Of a DNA stretch of 64,000 nt, positions 48,761-62,020 are shown piece after piece. Numbering within the stretch: position 1 is the stretch's first letter; every line of letters starts with the position of its first letter. Source of the stretch: Sordaria brevicollis (taxonomy: Eukaryota > Ascomycota > Sordariomycetes > Sordariales > Sordariaceae); the NCBI GenBank assembly GCA_033439795.1, contig JAUTDP010000002.1, positions 4,774,001 to 4,838,000 of the forward strand. Reading direction: 5' to 3'. The notes under the pieces were generated by a model, which saw only the letters and a program-made list of their open reading frames with translations, did no database searches and was not told where the DNA came from. The position numbers and the translations under genes were made by a program.

Positions 48761-50560
48761 TAAACGAAATATTTAAGGGCGTTTTTTTTAAAAGTTTGCC
48801 GTATAGTAAATATTTTATTATATTGTACGGGAATATAGAACGAAAGTAGATAGCGAATTATATTTTCCGAATAATTAGAATATTCGTCGAATAAAATCCG
48901 CTCCCCTTTTATATATTTTTTAGTAGAAAGATAATAAATTTAGGCGTCGATAAAGTCGTTAATATTTTCCTTAAGGCGTTTCTTTTTTAGATTATTTTTT
49001 TTAGGGGGTTTTTGGGAAAGGCCGTTAATTACGGTATTTTTAATTCCGGGGATATATTTTACGTTAAAATCGAAGTATTTTATTTAAATAATTTATTATA
49101 TAAGAAGGGTATTAGGAATATTATTTACCGCGCTATTGAGTTAATAAATAAGAATTTGAATATTTATTTTAATAATAAAATGCGTACCGAAAAATTAACG
49201 TTTTAATCGTTTAAGAGTATAAAATAAATTATAAAGCTTTCGTTTAATAATATTATAACGAATTTCGGCCGGTAATTAAATACTATTTTTAAATTTATAA
49301 GGATATTACTTTTTATCGAAATTAAATTATTTAATAACCGTTCCTTATCTTTTAATATAAGTATTAATAACGAAATAAATAATTATTTTATTATTATTAT
49401 AAACGAAGGTTATAAGGATTAGAGTAATAATAATTTTATATTAAAAATATTCTATAGTAAATTGCTAATTTTCTATTTATATTAATTTAATTCCTTTCTT
49501 TATAATAACGTATAATGGGATAGCGATAATTCTAAAATTTTTAATTTAAATCCGGTAATAATTAACGATATTTAAAAAAGTTCGAAGTTCTTTAAATTCT
49601 TTTTTTCGGGGTTTAATTTTTTTAATAATATAATGAATTTATTTACAAATTTTTCTAATTTTGGCTTTATTTGGAAATTTGCCTTTAAGATTATAAATAT
49701 AACCGATTAAAATTGCTTTTTATTTATACTATTGGAATTTGGTTATAATAATTATTCCGCTAGTAAATTTAACGTTTAATAATATTCTATCGATATTAAT
49801 AAAATATTTGTAAATAAAGCGTCGAATTCCTTTATTATTAATTAATTCGTTATTATACCGGCTTTTTGGGCTTTTAATATAAATATTATTAAGATAAGGC
49901 TAATATATTTTAGGGATTAAATCGTAAAGGATTTTAATTATTACTTTTATAAATTGAGCGATTGAGTTGGTTCTTCTTTAGGGTAACGTTATTATACGGA
50001 ATAAATTAAGAAGAATTGAAAATATCGTTAAATTCCAATTTTTTTTATTAAATTGAATTTTATTATATTTTGAGAATAAATTTAATAAAAAAAGAATTTC
50101 GTATTTAATAAAATCTTCGTTAAAAGGTTTATACTTTAGGGGTATATTAATATTACGGATAGTTATTTTATTAATTTTTTGAGCGTTATTAATTAACTAG
50201 AGTTTTTTATCCTTCTTTTAAATAAGAAACTAATTATTCCGATAAAAAGTATAATTTTCTTCTAGAATTCTACGTTAAATATATTCTTTAAATAGATTAT
50301 AGATTTTTTTATATAAAGCCTATAGAATAGGAATTGCTTTCGTTTATTAAATTAAATAAGTAACCGTTTTAATTTTCTATTTTTCTATTATATTTTTATA
50401 AATAAAATTATATTTAGAAAATTCCTAAATAAAGGCCTTTTTGCAATTAAAGAATATATAAGTGAAAAGTTCGATTTTAGTTTCGTTAAGCAATTCGTTC
50501 TTCTTTAAAATTTATTAAAATTTTTTAAACGTTAATTAAAAACTTTTAATTAATTTTATA
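48761..50560 (-). pseudogene. Element E reverse transcriptase and RNase H
   Basis: Blocks from high to low coordinates: RRILEENYTFYRNN.FLIQKK (about 50,210-50,275), LINNAQKINKITIRNINIP (about 50,140-50,200), ITLP.RRTNSIAQF (near 49,975-50,010), YxDD box as Tyr-Leu-Asn-Asn (Asp codons at plus 49,885-49,890 both AAT), and FLNIVNYYRI.IKNFRIIA (about 49,540-49,600). RNase H follows, with a degraded VDAS entry near 49,390, PAEIRY near 49,265 and a LLI..IIYLNKILRF end near 49,050. This block order is specific to Ty3/gypsy pol. Confidence 0.8.
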
Positions 50561-51899
50561 AATCGTAGAATAATATATTTATCCTATTTAAATAGAAAAT
50601 TATTTAATTATTTTTAAATTTTATACCGGATTTCTTCGAATTTCCGTTTCTTCTAATTAGGGTTACTATCGGGTTTAAAATTATCCGAAGGTATATTATC
50701 GATTAATTTTATCTTTTAAGCGATTTTTTTATATAAAGTATTAATTTAAATAAATAAAGAAGAATTTTGTAGCGACGTAGAAGAAGATAAATTAATGAAG
50801 GATAGAATATTTTTTATCTTTTTAAATTTCGGGACTTTCTTCCCTTAATCCTTAGCGTTTTTAATTATTAATTTTCGTAATTCCCGAAAAAAGCTTTTAC
50901 GGATTTTTTTCCTTATTTAATTTTATATTACTCTACTTTCTAATTACTATTTTATTAATAATTAATTTTTTGGAGGATTATTTATATTCTTCCTCTAATA
51001 TTTTAGATTAATTTTTTTAATTAATTGAAAGTAATCGGATAATGCCTTTTCGTTATACTTTTTACTATATAATAAAGCGATAATAGTATTTATAATTTCT
51101 TTTCCTAAAGAAAGGTAATTTTTATTATCCTTATTAATTTTAATACCTTTTATAAATCTTTTATTATTTTCTTTAGGATTTATTTTAATAAATTTATAAG
51201 GCGATTTATTCGTTAGAGTAGATTTTTGGGTATTATTTATAATAATAGGGTAAATAATTATAATAAGGGAATTAAACCCGTTATTCGAAAGTGTTTATTT
51301 ATTTTTTAATAGCGAGGAGAATATTAATTTTTATTCCTCTTATAGTAAAGTAAATACGAGCAGTTCCGATATTAATATAATTTATTATAATGTTGGTATT
51401 TTTAATAAACGGAAGATTAAATAGGATTTTGTAACGAGGGAGTTGATTTTAAGTAATTATAAAGTATACTTTCCGACTTTTATTAAATAGGAAAATATTT
51501 TTTACTATTTTACCTTTAAATTATACTTTTTTGTTATTAAAATTAATATTAGTAATTGTATAGTTTATATTATTAAGATTGAATTTATCGATTAAATTAG
51601 TAAATATAGTATTAATTTCTATATTATTATTTAAAAGAGTTGTAACCTTTTCGTTACTTTTAAATTTAATATTGATTATTAGTATAAAAAGGTTTTATAT
51701 ATACGTAACCTCTTTATTAAGTAGTGATTTTTCGTTATAGAATATAGTTTGAAAATCCTTTTTATAAATTCGAATTAATTTGTTTTTAGGTACCGTTTTA
51801 GGATTTACAATTTGATAATAGGATTAATACGTTTACGCGGCGAGGATATCGTTGAATTTCTTTTTTTAATTTTTATATAAGGGTTCTTTAAGTATTATA
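50561..51899. other. Element E, gag-pol linker and probable protease zone
   Basis: Lies between the gag and RT frames on the minus strand, where the protease is expected, but no D(S/T)G motif could be read. A plus-strand frame near 51,280-51,470 (FNSEENINFYSSYSKVNTSS) is also open and could be a chance frame. Frequent TAA/TAG on both strands. Confidence 0.4.
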
Positions 51900-54150
51900 G
51901 TAATAATATTAATTTGTAAATTATATAAGTAGAATTAATTAATTTCTAGGTTATTATTTTTAATAGTATTATTATTATATATTAATTGAGGGGCTTTTTT
52001 AAGGGCCTTTTAATAGTATTTAAGGTTAATTAATTCTTTGAATAATTGACTGGATTTGGGAATAATTGTAATTATATTTTTAAAAGTAATTTGTAATTTA
52101 ATATTTATAATTTTATTAATAATTGGGTAATTCTTTTTAATTTGAATAATCCTATAATTTATATAGTTTTTAAAATTATTGAAATCTTTAGGTTTAAAGA
52201 CGGATTTATTAATTAAAAGTTTTTAAATTTTAATTAGAGATTCGTTTATAGGTTTTAACGATTTAGCGGCGGCGGTAAGAGTTAATTTTAGTTGAAGAGC
52301 CGGTTTAGATACGGTTTTAATTATTATTATTTATACGTTTTTTTAATCTATTATATCCTTTATACGAGGGTTAAGATTTAATTTTCTTACGGGTAGTAAT
52401 TATAATTTCTTTTTTTAATTTATATTAGAAGGGGGTTTATAAGGAATTATTAATCTTTTCCGCGTTTAAATAGGTGTAGTAATAATTTCCTTCTTTATAA
52501 TTTATTTTAGGATTTGAGATATTAAGAAAGATTTTTGAGTAAAAGGAGGAAAAAATATTAAATATAGATTAATTAGGCTATAATTAGTTTAGAGAGATAA
52601 TTTGTTAATTAAAATTATATTATTTTAAGGATTAATTCGGCGACGATTTTAGATTTTTTGCTATTTTTATTAATATTTTGGCTTTAAGAGATTAAAGTTA
52701 GGGGTGAATTTATTGGAATAAGCTTCGGTTTTTTATTCTCGGAATTTATTATATTTAAGGTATTTATTATAATAAATTATACGGGATTTGAATATATTTT
52801 TAAGGCGGTTTATATAAGAAGTAATAGAAATTATATTATTCGGAATATATTATATTAATTTAATATTATTTCTTAGGTAGAATTATTATTTGCGGCTTTA
52901 TTCTTTATTGGCTTTAATTTAATGGATTTATCCCTTGTTTATATAATAGTCCTTATCTTTATATTAGTATTAAATATAATTAAATTATTTATATTAATAG
53001 TAGGTTATATTTTCCGTTGGTTAAATTTATTTAGTCGATTATATTATTCTAATATTAATTTAAGGAGTATAATTATTCCTAAGGAGATTTCGGAAACGAT
53101 TTTTAAGATTCTTAATTTATTAGTTCGCTATTTTAGTATAAGTAATCTATATATTTTAAAAATTTTTAATTAAAGCGTTTATAATAATAAGTTCCTTAAT
53201 AATTTTTTATTTAATAATCGTAGTCTTTTTCTTATTAGAATCCTTCTTACTATTAAAAGTTTTAATTTTAATAATAATAGTCTTCTTTATTATTTTATTA
53301 TTTTTATCGTTATCGCTATTATTAAAGGAATTAGAAGAGTTATTAGAATTAGAGTTAGAATCGTTATTTTCCCTTCGATAATAAGTAGTAATCTAATTAA
53401 AAAATTTCGTAGAAAAATTAATTTACATTATTTTAAAGAATTTATTTTTATCCTTATTAAAATAAATAATAAGATTAATACGGTAGTAGTAAAGTAGTTT
53501 TTTATAAAAGCGTTTAATTATTAACCTTTCGATAATTTCTTAATTAATTTATTTTTACCGAATTAATAATTAATAATATTTGAGAATAATATTATTAATA
53601 ACTTTTTTATTATTTTCAATACGTTTGCGGTAGAAATTTTAGAGTTTATTTACGTTAGAATCTATTTACTCCGGATTATAAATACGATAAATAGTATAGA
53701 ATTTATTATAAAACTTTACCTACGTAATAGGTTCGTTCTTTTTTTTAATAGAGTAGATAATACCTTTAATAATATTTCGGGATTAGGGTTTATATTATCG
53801 GTATTATACGTTAATTTTTTTTTCGTTATTATATTATTTAATAAAGTTCGTTCTATTTTCGAAGTTTAAAAAGAATTTAATAATATTTTTATCTTTAAAT
53901 TTCTTTTTAGGATTAAAATTTTTCGAAGAATATATAAGGAATATTATAATTATTTAATTTAGAATAGGATTAAAGTTCTATTATTAATTTTAATTATTAT
54001 TATTTTTATTTTCGGAATAAATTTAATAGTTAGAAGTTTAATTAGAATTTATTATATTTAGGGGGAAAGAGGGTAAGGAATATATAAAAAGTATAAGGGG
54101 AGATAAATAAAGAGGCGAAAAAGTAAATACGGAAAAAGGATTAGTAAATA
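51900..54150 (-). pseudogene. Element E gag
   Basis: The minus-strand frame includes a Ser/Asp/Asn-rich stretch (ENNDSNSNSNNSSNSFNNSD, 53,310-53,372), a Lys-rich segment (KIIKKTIIIKIKTF, 53,260-53,300) and IKNFQNIQITYTKIAN.QI (about 53,125-53,180). This fits the acidic-then-basic spacer followed by a coiled coil seen in the gag of this fungal gypsy lineage. A GNYYYTYLNAEK segment near 52,475 may be a degraded Cys/His motif. N-terminal capsid residues are not resolved. Confidence 0.5.
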
Positions 54151-54716
54151 TAATAAGTAAATTAATTATTAATTAAGAATTATTATAGGTAGAAATTATT
54201 AATTTTAATATTAATATCGACGAATATTTTATTAATTTATTATTAATAAAGAATACAAAATAATAAAAAGTATTCGGGGGGAACCTTTTATTAAATAAAC
54301 GTTAATATAAAGTATTATTATATCTTTATACGAAATTTAGCCTTTTATTAATAAAGGATAAATTATACTTTAATTAGTATTAAATAATACAATATATATT
54401 AGATTTAATTAAATAGATTATTATATATTAATATAAGGGGGTTTAAAGCCATTAAATAAATATATTACATTTTAAAAGTTCCGACGATATATATTGAAAT
54501 AAAGTTTTTAAAGTTATTAAATAAATATTTTATATATTCGAAGCTTTAACGCCGGTTATTATTCGTTTATATATACCCTTTTATTGGATTTACGTAAGGT
54601 ATTAATTTAATATTAAAATCGGAGCGAAGCTTTTGATTTAATAATATTTATTTTAATTATCGGCTTCGGAGCCGGGAATTTATTATTAAATCCTCGGTTA
54701 ATTAATTATCATTCGT
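54151..54716. other. Spacer between element E and element C copy 2
   Basis: AT-rich with a few less mutated pockets (GGCTTCGGAGCCGGG near 54,662). The 5' LTR of minus-strand element E would be expected in or near here, but no TG...CA unit could be matched to a second copy. No gene. Confidence 0.4.
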
Positions 54717-54990
54717 TATCAAATAGCATAAGTTCACAACGTGAAGTCCTTAATGGATTGGATGATTATAGAATACGATAATTAATTTAGGAGAGAAATC
54801 GAGTCGAGGCTCGACCTCTCGGCTATTTACTTATATATAGGAATTAATTCGGGTCGTCCTTAACCCGACTCTTACGATATTTGAAGGAGAAGGTAAATTT
54901 ACGACCGATTTAATATCGAATTGTAGCTCGTCCCGACCTATTCCCTCCTTCCCTTTATAATTACCCCCTACGTTAATTTATTACTGTTCT
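54717..54990 (-). repeat. LTR-like 3' terminus of element C copy 2
   Basis: Terminal segment starting TATCAAATAGC (CA-ended on the minus strand before RIP), homologous to 33,822-34,090. It holds a TATATATA box near 54,830 and CGACCTCTCGGCTATTTAC. A purine tract on the minus strand (AAGGGAAGGAGGGAA, about 54,940-54,954) could be the polypurine tract, placing the inner LTR edge near 54,940. Confidence 0.5.
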
Positions 54991-55274
54991 AGTAGCTTAT
55001 TTAAATATATACCCTTATTACCTACTCACCCAAATTCCGAATCTTATATTATTTATCCTTTGCAAGCCGATTTAATTATTTACTTCTTCGATACCGTATT
55101 CGGTAATTTGAGCGACGATTTCGTTAGCGTTATCGTATATATTGTTTCTATAAACTTCGAATTCCTAATTAGCGAACGGGTTATTAGCGATATATACGAA
55201 TATTTTACCGTTATAATTATAGATATCGCGGACGTCCTATTTATTATTATTAATATTTTAAACCTAAAGGTGGT

Positions 55275-57260
55275 TATCGATTACGATTATTTTAAAGCTA
55301 ACCTAAGTATAAATTAAATCGGCGTAGGAGTATTATTTAGTTAAGTTATACGGTCCTCTAAGGGTATAGTCCTTCGTTATATTTTAAATAGCTTAGTAAT
55401 ATTTATTAACCTATTTATAGTTATTAAAATGTAAGTAATTTATTAATATTAATTTAAACGCTTATTCCTACTTTTTAACGCCGTCCTTAAAGTAATTAAT
55501 TTCTTTTTATTAATTTTTATTTTACTCTTCGAAATATTTAATTTATTTAGTCAATTTATCGAACGCTTTTTAATTGTAATTCGGGGTCGTATTTATAATT
55601 AATTTAGGTAGGAATTGAATTCTAATACGATTACGACCGAAAAGGATATATTATAAGGTCGAAGTAATTCGGCTAATTATAATTATATCGGAAAACTTTC
55701 CTATAACTGGAGTAGTATTTATATTAAAAGCCTTCCTATTACGAGTAAGACGGTTATTAAAATCGATTATATTTATATCTAAATTTTAATTTGGTTTGAA
55801 ATTCGGCGACGAATTTACTTCGGAAAATAAATTTATAATTGAGGAAGATTCGAACCGTTTAAAAGTTCTAGGGTTGAAATTGAAAACGGATTATTTTTTC
55901 TTAATTATATAATCGGCGGTAAAAATTTTAATAAAATTAGTTAATTTAATCGGAATATTTTAAGTAAGTATAATAATTCGAATTAGAAGGGTGGTAAAAT
56001 CTTTAGGTTCGATATATCTAGTAGTATTAAAAATATTAAGGATTTTAATTCCTAATATTATTAAAGTATTTAAAAAAGTAATTTTACTAATTTAAGGAAT
56101 TAAGTTAAGTTTAATTATATCGACGGGTTTATTAATAATACCGCTAAGCGACGAATTGCTAAAAATAATATTATATAGAATAGTAGGCTATTTAATTAAG
56201 GCGATTTATAATTTATTATTTAAAAGTAAGTTTAATTTTTCGAACGTATTAATTTAAAGTTATTTAATAGGGGTTAATCCTTCTATAGTAAATGTTAATT
56301 CTTTAAATTTAATATAACGTATATTAATTTAAATTCTTTTAAATTCGGCCTTCGAATCGGTATTAAAAATAGTTTCATCGAATTCGGCCGAGGCTACGTT
56401 CTTTTCTATCCAATCTTTAAATTTATTGATATTCTCTTTATAAGCGTTCTATCTAATTTAGAATTCGGAATTTTAACGGGTAAAATACTTCTATATAATA
56501 GCGAAAGCTTTATTATTTACGTCCTCTTTAATAATAATATTAATATCGAAATTAACGTCGAATTAATATACTTAAACGTATTTTTCTAAAATAAAATTTA
56601 AAAGAGGTTTAATGTATTATTTATAATTTTTAAATATTCTAACGTCCTATTCGTATTAGATTAGTCTAAAGTTCGCTTTATATTAACGTACGTAAAAAGG
56701 TATTTTATAAACCTCTATACCGGTTTTCTTATTTTATTTATCCTATTCGCGGAAGGATTTAAATAATTTTATAATTTAATATATTACGGTTATTACGACC
56801 TAAATAGCGATGTCTAGTTTGTAAGGTAAATCTCCTATAATTTTTATAAAGTAGGTTCTATCCTTAATCGCGCTTAGGAACCTAATAGTCTCTTTATAAT
56901 ACTTCGTTTACGAAATTTAAAAATTATTAATTATATAAATAATTAAAATTGTTTCGGTTCGCTTTCTATTATCGTTATAAAAGTCGCGAAAAATTTTATT
57001 CTAATTAAATTATAGGTATTTAAGGACGTTTGAATTTTAGTTCGGCTTGCCCGGAATATAATTAGCCTAGCTTAAAACGTATTAGTTTTTTTAATTCTAT
57101 ATTTCGCGGATCGCTTTTATAATATTAAAAATAGGAAGGTTAAAGATAATAGGATTATTGTTGTACGTATAGGCGGTAAAGCGGCGCGAACGCACCGGCT
57201 TACTTTAATTCAATATAGTTAAGTTGTTTATAGTAATTATTATAATAATTAATTTTAGAT
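55275..57260 (-). pseudogene. Element C copy 2: extra frame downstream of pol
   Basis: The minus-strand frame begins around 57,260 (RRFTAYTYNNPIIFNLPIF, just beside a GC-spared CGCGAACGCACC) and runs some 600 codons to HLQV near 55,275. Readable parts are EFDETIFNTDSKAEFKRI (about 56,330-56,385), FESSSIINLFSEVNSS (about 55,805-55,855), KAFDKLTKQIKYFEEQNK (about 55,520-55,572; heptad-like, probably coiled coil) and RGPYNLTKQYSYAD (about 55,315-55,355). Stops are only TAA/TAG. It resembles a gag-like or accessory ORF, unusual for the 3' side of a gypsy pol. It could instead be the gag of a second element joined here. Confidence 0.45.
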
Positions 57261-57519
57261 TATAGGTTTATTTTAATTGTAGTTTAATTAAAATATTTAA
57301 GGATAGGAAGAAATTTAGCCGAAGGTTAATTTATATGCGTTAAATATTATAAGGCGGGTCGCGTTGCGGTTTATATACGGTAAATAGTTAATATTTAATT
57401 GCTTTATCGGTTTAGGACGAATTGGGTTTAGGGAAGGAAAGTACGTTCAATTTCCTTTTTAAGTAGTATATTATTTAAATATTGTAAATTAATACGGTTA
57501 GGTCCGGTTCCTTGGGTTT

Positions 57520-59290
57520 TTTTAATTCGTTAAATTAAATAGGGAGCCGCGCTTTGTATTTTTTAATTAGTTACCGGCTATTTTCTATAAGGCTTCTTTT
57601 TCTAATTATATTATAAGGCTCTTAAATATTCGATTCGTAGCTATAGCCTTTTTATTTTACCTTATAATCGATATATAGTCCGTTCTTTATTTAAACCGTT
57701 TGTTGTTTTAATAATCGCTTTACTTTATAAAAGTAAAATTAATTATCGTTTCCCTTAATAAATATGCAATCCGGCCTATTATTCCCCTTTTTACCGAATA
57801 GATTTTCGCTTTTAGGGTATTCGCGAAAGTATATTAGAGAAATTATTTTATAAATCCTCTACGTTTTTAGTATATCGAATTTGTAAATTAAATCGTTAAT
57901 TTTACGTATTATTTTAAAAAAGCCGATTCGCTATTAACCGAATTTTCGTAAAAATTCGCTTACGGGGTTATACCCTTTATAAAGCCGGATTATTATTTTA
58001 TCTCCGACTTTAAAGGATAAAGGCTAATATAATTTATTATATAAAAATTTATATTTTATAGCGGTCTAATTTAAGGCGTCGTTAATTTTTTAATTATATA
58101 GCTTTCGTATTGCTTTAAAATTGTAGTTTTCTAAATTTTATAATTTAATAAAGTCTAAAGTAATATTAGGCTTAAAATCGAATATTAATTCGTTTGGGAT
58201 TAAATTTAGCGGGGTAAATAAGGAATTATTTATATTATATTAGAGCGTTAGTAAAATATTAAGCTAAAGTATATTAAAATTCTTAGCGGTATAGTATTTA
58301 ATAACGAATTCTACTTCTTAATTTCTTTTTTCGTTTTTTCCGTTGGTTTAGGAGTATTATATTATAGTATATATTAATTTATAATTTAATTTATCGAATA
58401 TAATTTTCTAGGTTTCGAATAGGAATTTTAAATTTCGATTGTTAATTGCTACGTAGAATAAGCCCTAGTCGTAAAGTAATAATATCGTTACGAATTTCTC
58501 TACTTAATCCTTCGCTAAATAAATTATCTTCCCTAGAATTAAAATAACCTTCTTATTAAAAGCGTAAATAATTATTATAAGCGAATTGAAGCTCTCTCTT
58601 CCTTATATCGTCGACGCGTAGGGCTATTTAAGTAGGCCTATTATAAAATTAATATAAATTATATAATATAAAATCGGTTTAGGGATTACGGGTTGGAATT
58701 AACCGGGAATCGCTTTATAATCTATCTTTAATTTATTATATTTAAGGTAGTAGGAAATATACGTTTTAAATTAGTGTAATAATTATAGGATCGATAAACC
58801 TTTTAATTCTTTCGCTATTTGGAATGGGCCGAAGTGATATCTATCGTTATAAGCTACTTTAAAAATTGATTTAAAGTAGTTATACGGTATATATAGTCGA
58901 ATCGCGCCGTTATACGCTTTATAGTATAGTAAACTATCCTTAAAAAACTAATACTTAAAATATTAATCTTTAAGGAAATTATAGCGTACGTTTCTCTCGG
59001 TATAGAATTTCAATTTTTCTATAACTTGGGAATAATAAATATTTTCTATATAGCTTTTAACGAAATCCGCTTTAATTTCGTCCGTTATTTAAATATAAAT
59101 TGAATATACGGAGTCTTTCTATATATTGTCTAATTCGCTAACCTTTAAGTCGGGGTAGGGTACTTTAGATAGTAATTAGGACAAAGTATTTAAAATTACA
59201 TTAATTTTATTAAGGATATGCCGTATATCGAAGTCGAATTGGGATAGGTAAATTAAAGCCGTAATTAGCTTCGGATTAAATTTGATTAAA
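57520..59290 (-). pseudogene. Element C copy 2: integrase and chromodomain
   Basis: High to low coordinates: an H2C2 zinc-binding entry (YHFGPFQIAKELKGLSIL near 58,780-58,835, then YLKYNK), a core with NFIIGLLK (original DFI.GLP, near 58,640), a TNGKNEKRNQEVEF-like segment carrying the Glu (near 58,330), NNSLFTPLNLIPNELIF (about 58,180-58,235), RIGFFKII (GPF/Y module, near 57,930), and a chromodomain at about 57,540-57,770 with KGYSYESNI.EPYN and LIENSR.LIKKYKA. Chromodomains steer integration to heterochromatin, fitting the nested location. Dead by multiple stops. Confidence 0.75.
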
Positions 59291-60490
59291 TTTATTATTT
59301 TTAAAGTAGTTTAGCGGACGATATTAGCGGTTGCTTTATAATTAGTAAGGATAATTATTAATTTACGGTATAATTAAATAATTTACTTTATTATTTTGTA
59401 AGTTTATACGAAATAGGCGATTTTAAATTTTATAGGTTAATACCGCTTTTTAACGTTCGAAAGCCGTTTATTATAAAATATAATCAATTCGATATTTGCA
59501 ATAAGGAAAGATTTATTATTTTAGGAATTATTTTTCAAATGGAAGATAATTAAGCCGAAGCCAAATTCGAATAATACGTTAATTTTATAGAATATTTAAC
59601 GGCTTAAGTAATAATAGAAAAGGATTTACTTTTTATAGAGTTAGTTTTATAAAATTTTAAAGGCTTCTTTCTTTTATTAGGTAGGTTTAAAAGTAACCGT
59701 TTTTGTAAATTTCTAGCGGACGGATTAGCTTTTATTCTTTAGTATCCTCTTCTCCGCTTTGGTTTACGTTATAAGTATGGTCTTACGGTCCTTAAACGGT
59801 CTTACTTTCTAGGTAAATTAAGGTACGAACTTTTTAAGGAAATTATTAATACCGATATAACGTTTAAAGTTAATTAAGTCGGTAGGTATTTTAATATTCC
59901 GGATTATAGTAATTTAATCTTCGGTTATTATTAAACCGAATATTAATACTTTATAGTTTAAAAGATAAATTAATGGGTAGGTTATAAATGATTTTTTCGC
60001 TACGATATTTAAATTAATTTTTTTAAATAATTTTAAGATTATTTCGATGTAAGCGAAGTATTCTTCGGTTATATTATTGAAAACGATGATATTGTCGATA
60101 TAAATTACTACGAAAGTTTAGTAGGGGTGGAATCGCCTATTTATAAATTTTTGAGCGTAAAATAGTGAGTTTTTATAATTTATTAAAACGACGTTTAACC
60201 TTTCTAAACCTTTAAGGTTAATTAGGATTATTTTATTATAATAGTAGGGATAGACGGGGAATTAGTAGAAAAAGGTTGAGCTATTAAAAATATTAATGAA
60301 GCGTTTATTTTATATACGGGTAATAATAGAATTTTAAATCGGTAAAGGGTAAGAGTTGCTAATAGTAATTTTATTAATAGGCCGTTAATCGATAACGACT
60401 TTCGTTTTACGTTTACTATTTACTATCTTTTAAATTACGAAATAAAGGTATCCGAAAGGGGTAGGACGCTTTATCTATTTTAATTTTCCG
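59291..60490 (-). pseudogene. Element C copy 2: reverse transcriptase and RNase H
   Basis: RT entry RPTPFGYLYFVI near 60,430-60,475; catalytic box Tyr-Ile-Asp-Asn (plus-strand 60,091-60,102), so the second Asp is changed while the first is kept, the reverse of copy 1. It continues with AKKSFITYPL near 59,990-60,020, FKRYIGINNFLKKFV near 59,830-59,880 and an RNase H-like FEFGFGLIIFHLK near 59,540-59,580. The frame is continuous with the linker upstream (60,490-61,900), where aspartate/glutamate-rich residues such as VEEVIKLIPEDKPLIED (60,800-60,855) are readable. Confidence 0.8.
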
Positions 60491-61899
60491 TTTTCGTATA
60501 TTTTATTAAATATTTCGTTTAAAATTTCTATATCCTTTAAATTAAATTAATATAAACGAAACGTAACCTTTTTATAATATTAGCCGTCGATTAAATTGAC
60601 GTATAGTATTTTATTTTCGTCGATAATAATAGTATTGGTGCCGTTATAAACGTTATATTTATTAATTATTACTTTAACTTTTTCGGTAAAAGCCGGGTCC
60701 TCTATATAAATTATAATGCTAAAATTAGATTTAATTTCGGGGATATTTTCGACTTTACCGATTCCTAAGGATGGAATCCTAATTTAGGTTTACTTTATTA
60801 AATAAAGCGAATTATCCTCTATTAAGGGTTTATCTTCGGGAATTAATTTAATAACTTCCTCTACCGCCTTATTAATTTTTAAGTCCGGTATAAGGGTTAT
60901 TTTCTCTAATTCCTTTATATAATTAAATTCTTCTCCGATTTCCTTATTTATAATAATTAATATAATTTAGGCTTAGTCGAAAGAAATCGATTTATACTTA
61001 TCGAAATCGATATCCCGAATCGTTTTAAATCGTTAATTTTTATAAAATCGCATTAGGGTTGGGTTCGGGTTTATTATTAAGATAAATTTAATTATATTTA
61101 CGTCGAAAATATAGTTGCGGATATATTTATTTTAAAATACGAATATAAAATCCTTTAATATATTAATTAGTATAATAATATTAAAGTAAGCGTAGTCTAC
61201 GGGTATTCGCATTTCGTAATATAGCGGAATTATTACGTTGTAATTAATTATAACCTTATAAGTGGTTAGCTTTATTCTATTATAGGTTTTAATAATTATA
61301 TTACGATACGAATCGACCTTCATTATATTAAATTTAGAATTAATTAAAATTGTATTTAAGACGGTCTAGGACGTACCGAGTAAAAATTTAGCCGGGAATT
61401 TATTAATAACCTAAACTTTAATATAGAATTTAGCTCAAATTGCTTTACTATTTATTATTCCTATTATAAATAAGTTGAAATTTATTTATTATTTTAAAAT
61501 TATATTGCCTCCTATAATATTGAAATTCTTTTCGATTAAATTATCGAATTCGACGTTAACGCTTCTTCGAAGGAAATTTCGGTCGATAAAAATATTAGAG
61601 TAGCTTATATTAATATAAATTATATATTTAAAGCTGAATTTGGTAAATTGGATTATAATTTAAAAGAAAGTGTATAATATTCCTTCGACTTTAAGGGGTA
61701 TCGGTTTAGCGTTAATTATAAGGAGGTTAAGGCCGATTAACCTAGGGCTTACTACTATTATAATAGTAACGTTCGGTTAAGTAGGTTATAATTCTAATTT
61801 AAAGTTATAATAATCGTTATTTAAGGCGTATTAGAGTATATAGCGACGAATTTTAAATCGTTAACGGTATTTTTTATACGTAATTCGTTTTAAATTATT

Positions 61900-62020
61900 A
61901 AGAAGTACGAAATAAATTGAAGATTAATTATATTTATTAATTATATAATAAGACGTAGACGTAACGCCGGCGTCGGTGAATATAAAAGCTTCCTTTTCGT
62001 TAAAATTAGAATAGTAATTG
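61900..62020 (-). pseudogene. Element C copy 2: aspartic protease active site
   Basis: Minus-strand reading EKEAFIFTDAGVTSTSYYII. The catalytic Asp codon is kept (GAC; plus-strand 61,972-61,974), unlike copy 1 where it is Asn. The motif reads Asp-Ala-Gly here and Asn-Thr-Gly in copy 1; a G-to-A change in copy 1 explains Ala to Thr, so Asp-Ala-Gly is probably ancestral. The domain continues to about 61,500. Confidence 0.65.

Larger units (their letters stand above)
47321..54150 (-). mobile_element. Ty3/gypsy element E, minus strand, RIP-degraded
   Basis: Minus-strand order from high to low coordinates: gag with an acidic Ser/Asp tract, RT, RNase H, integrase region and a proline/charged C-terminus. 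Its RT uses the RMTTLP.G.TNSVAQF and SLVDFF.GYDQI-type wording of a fungal gypsy lineage distinct from A, B and C. LTRs were not identified. Stops are TAA/TAG. Confidence 0.7.
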
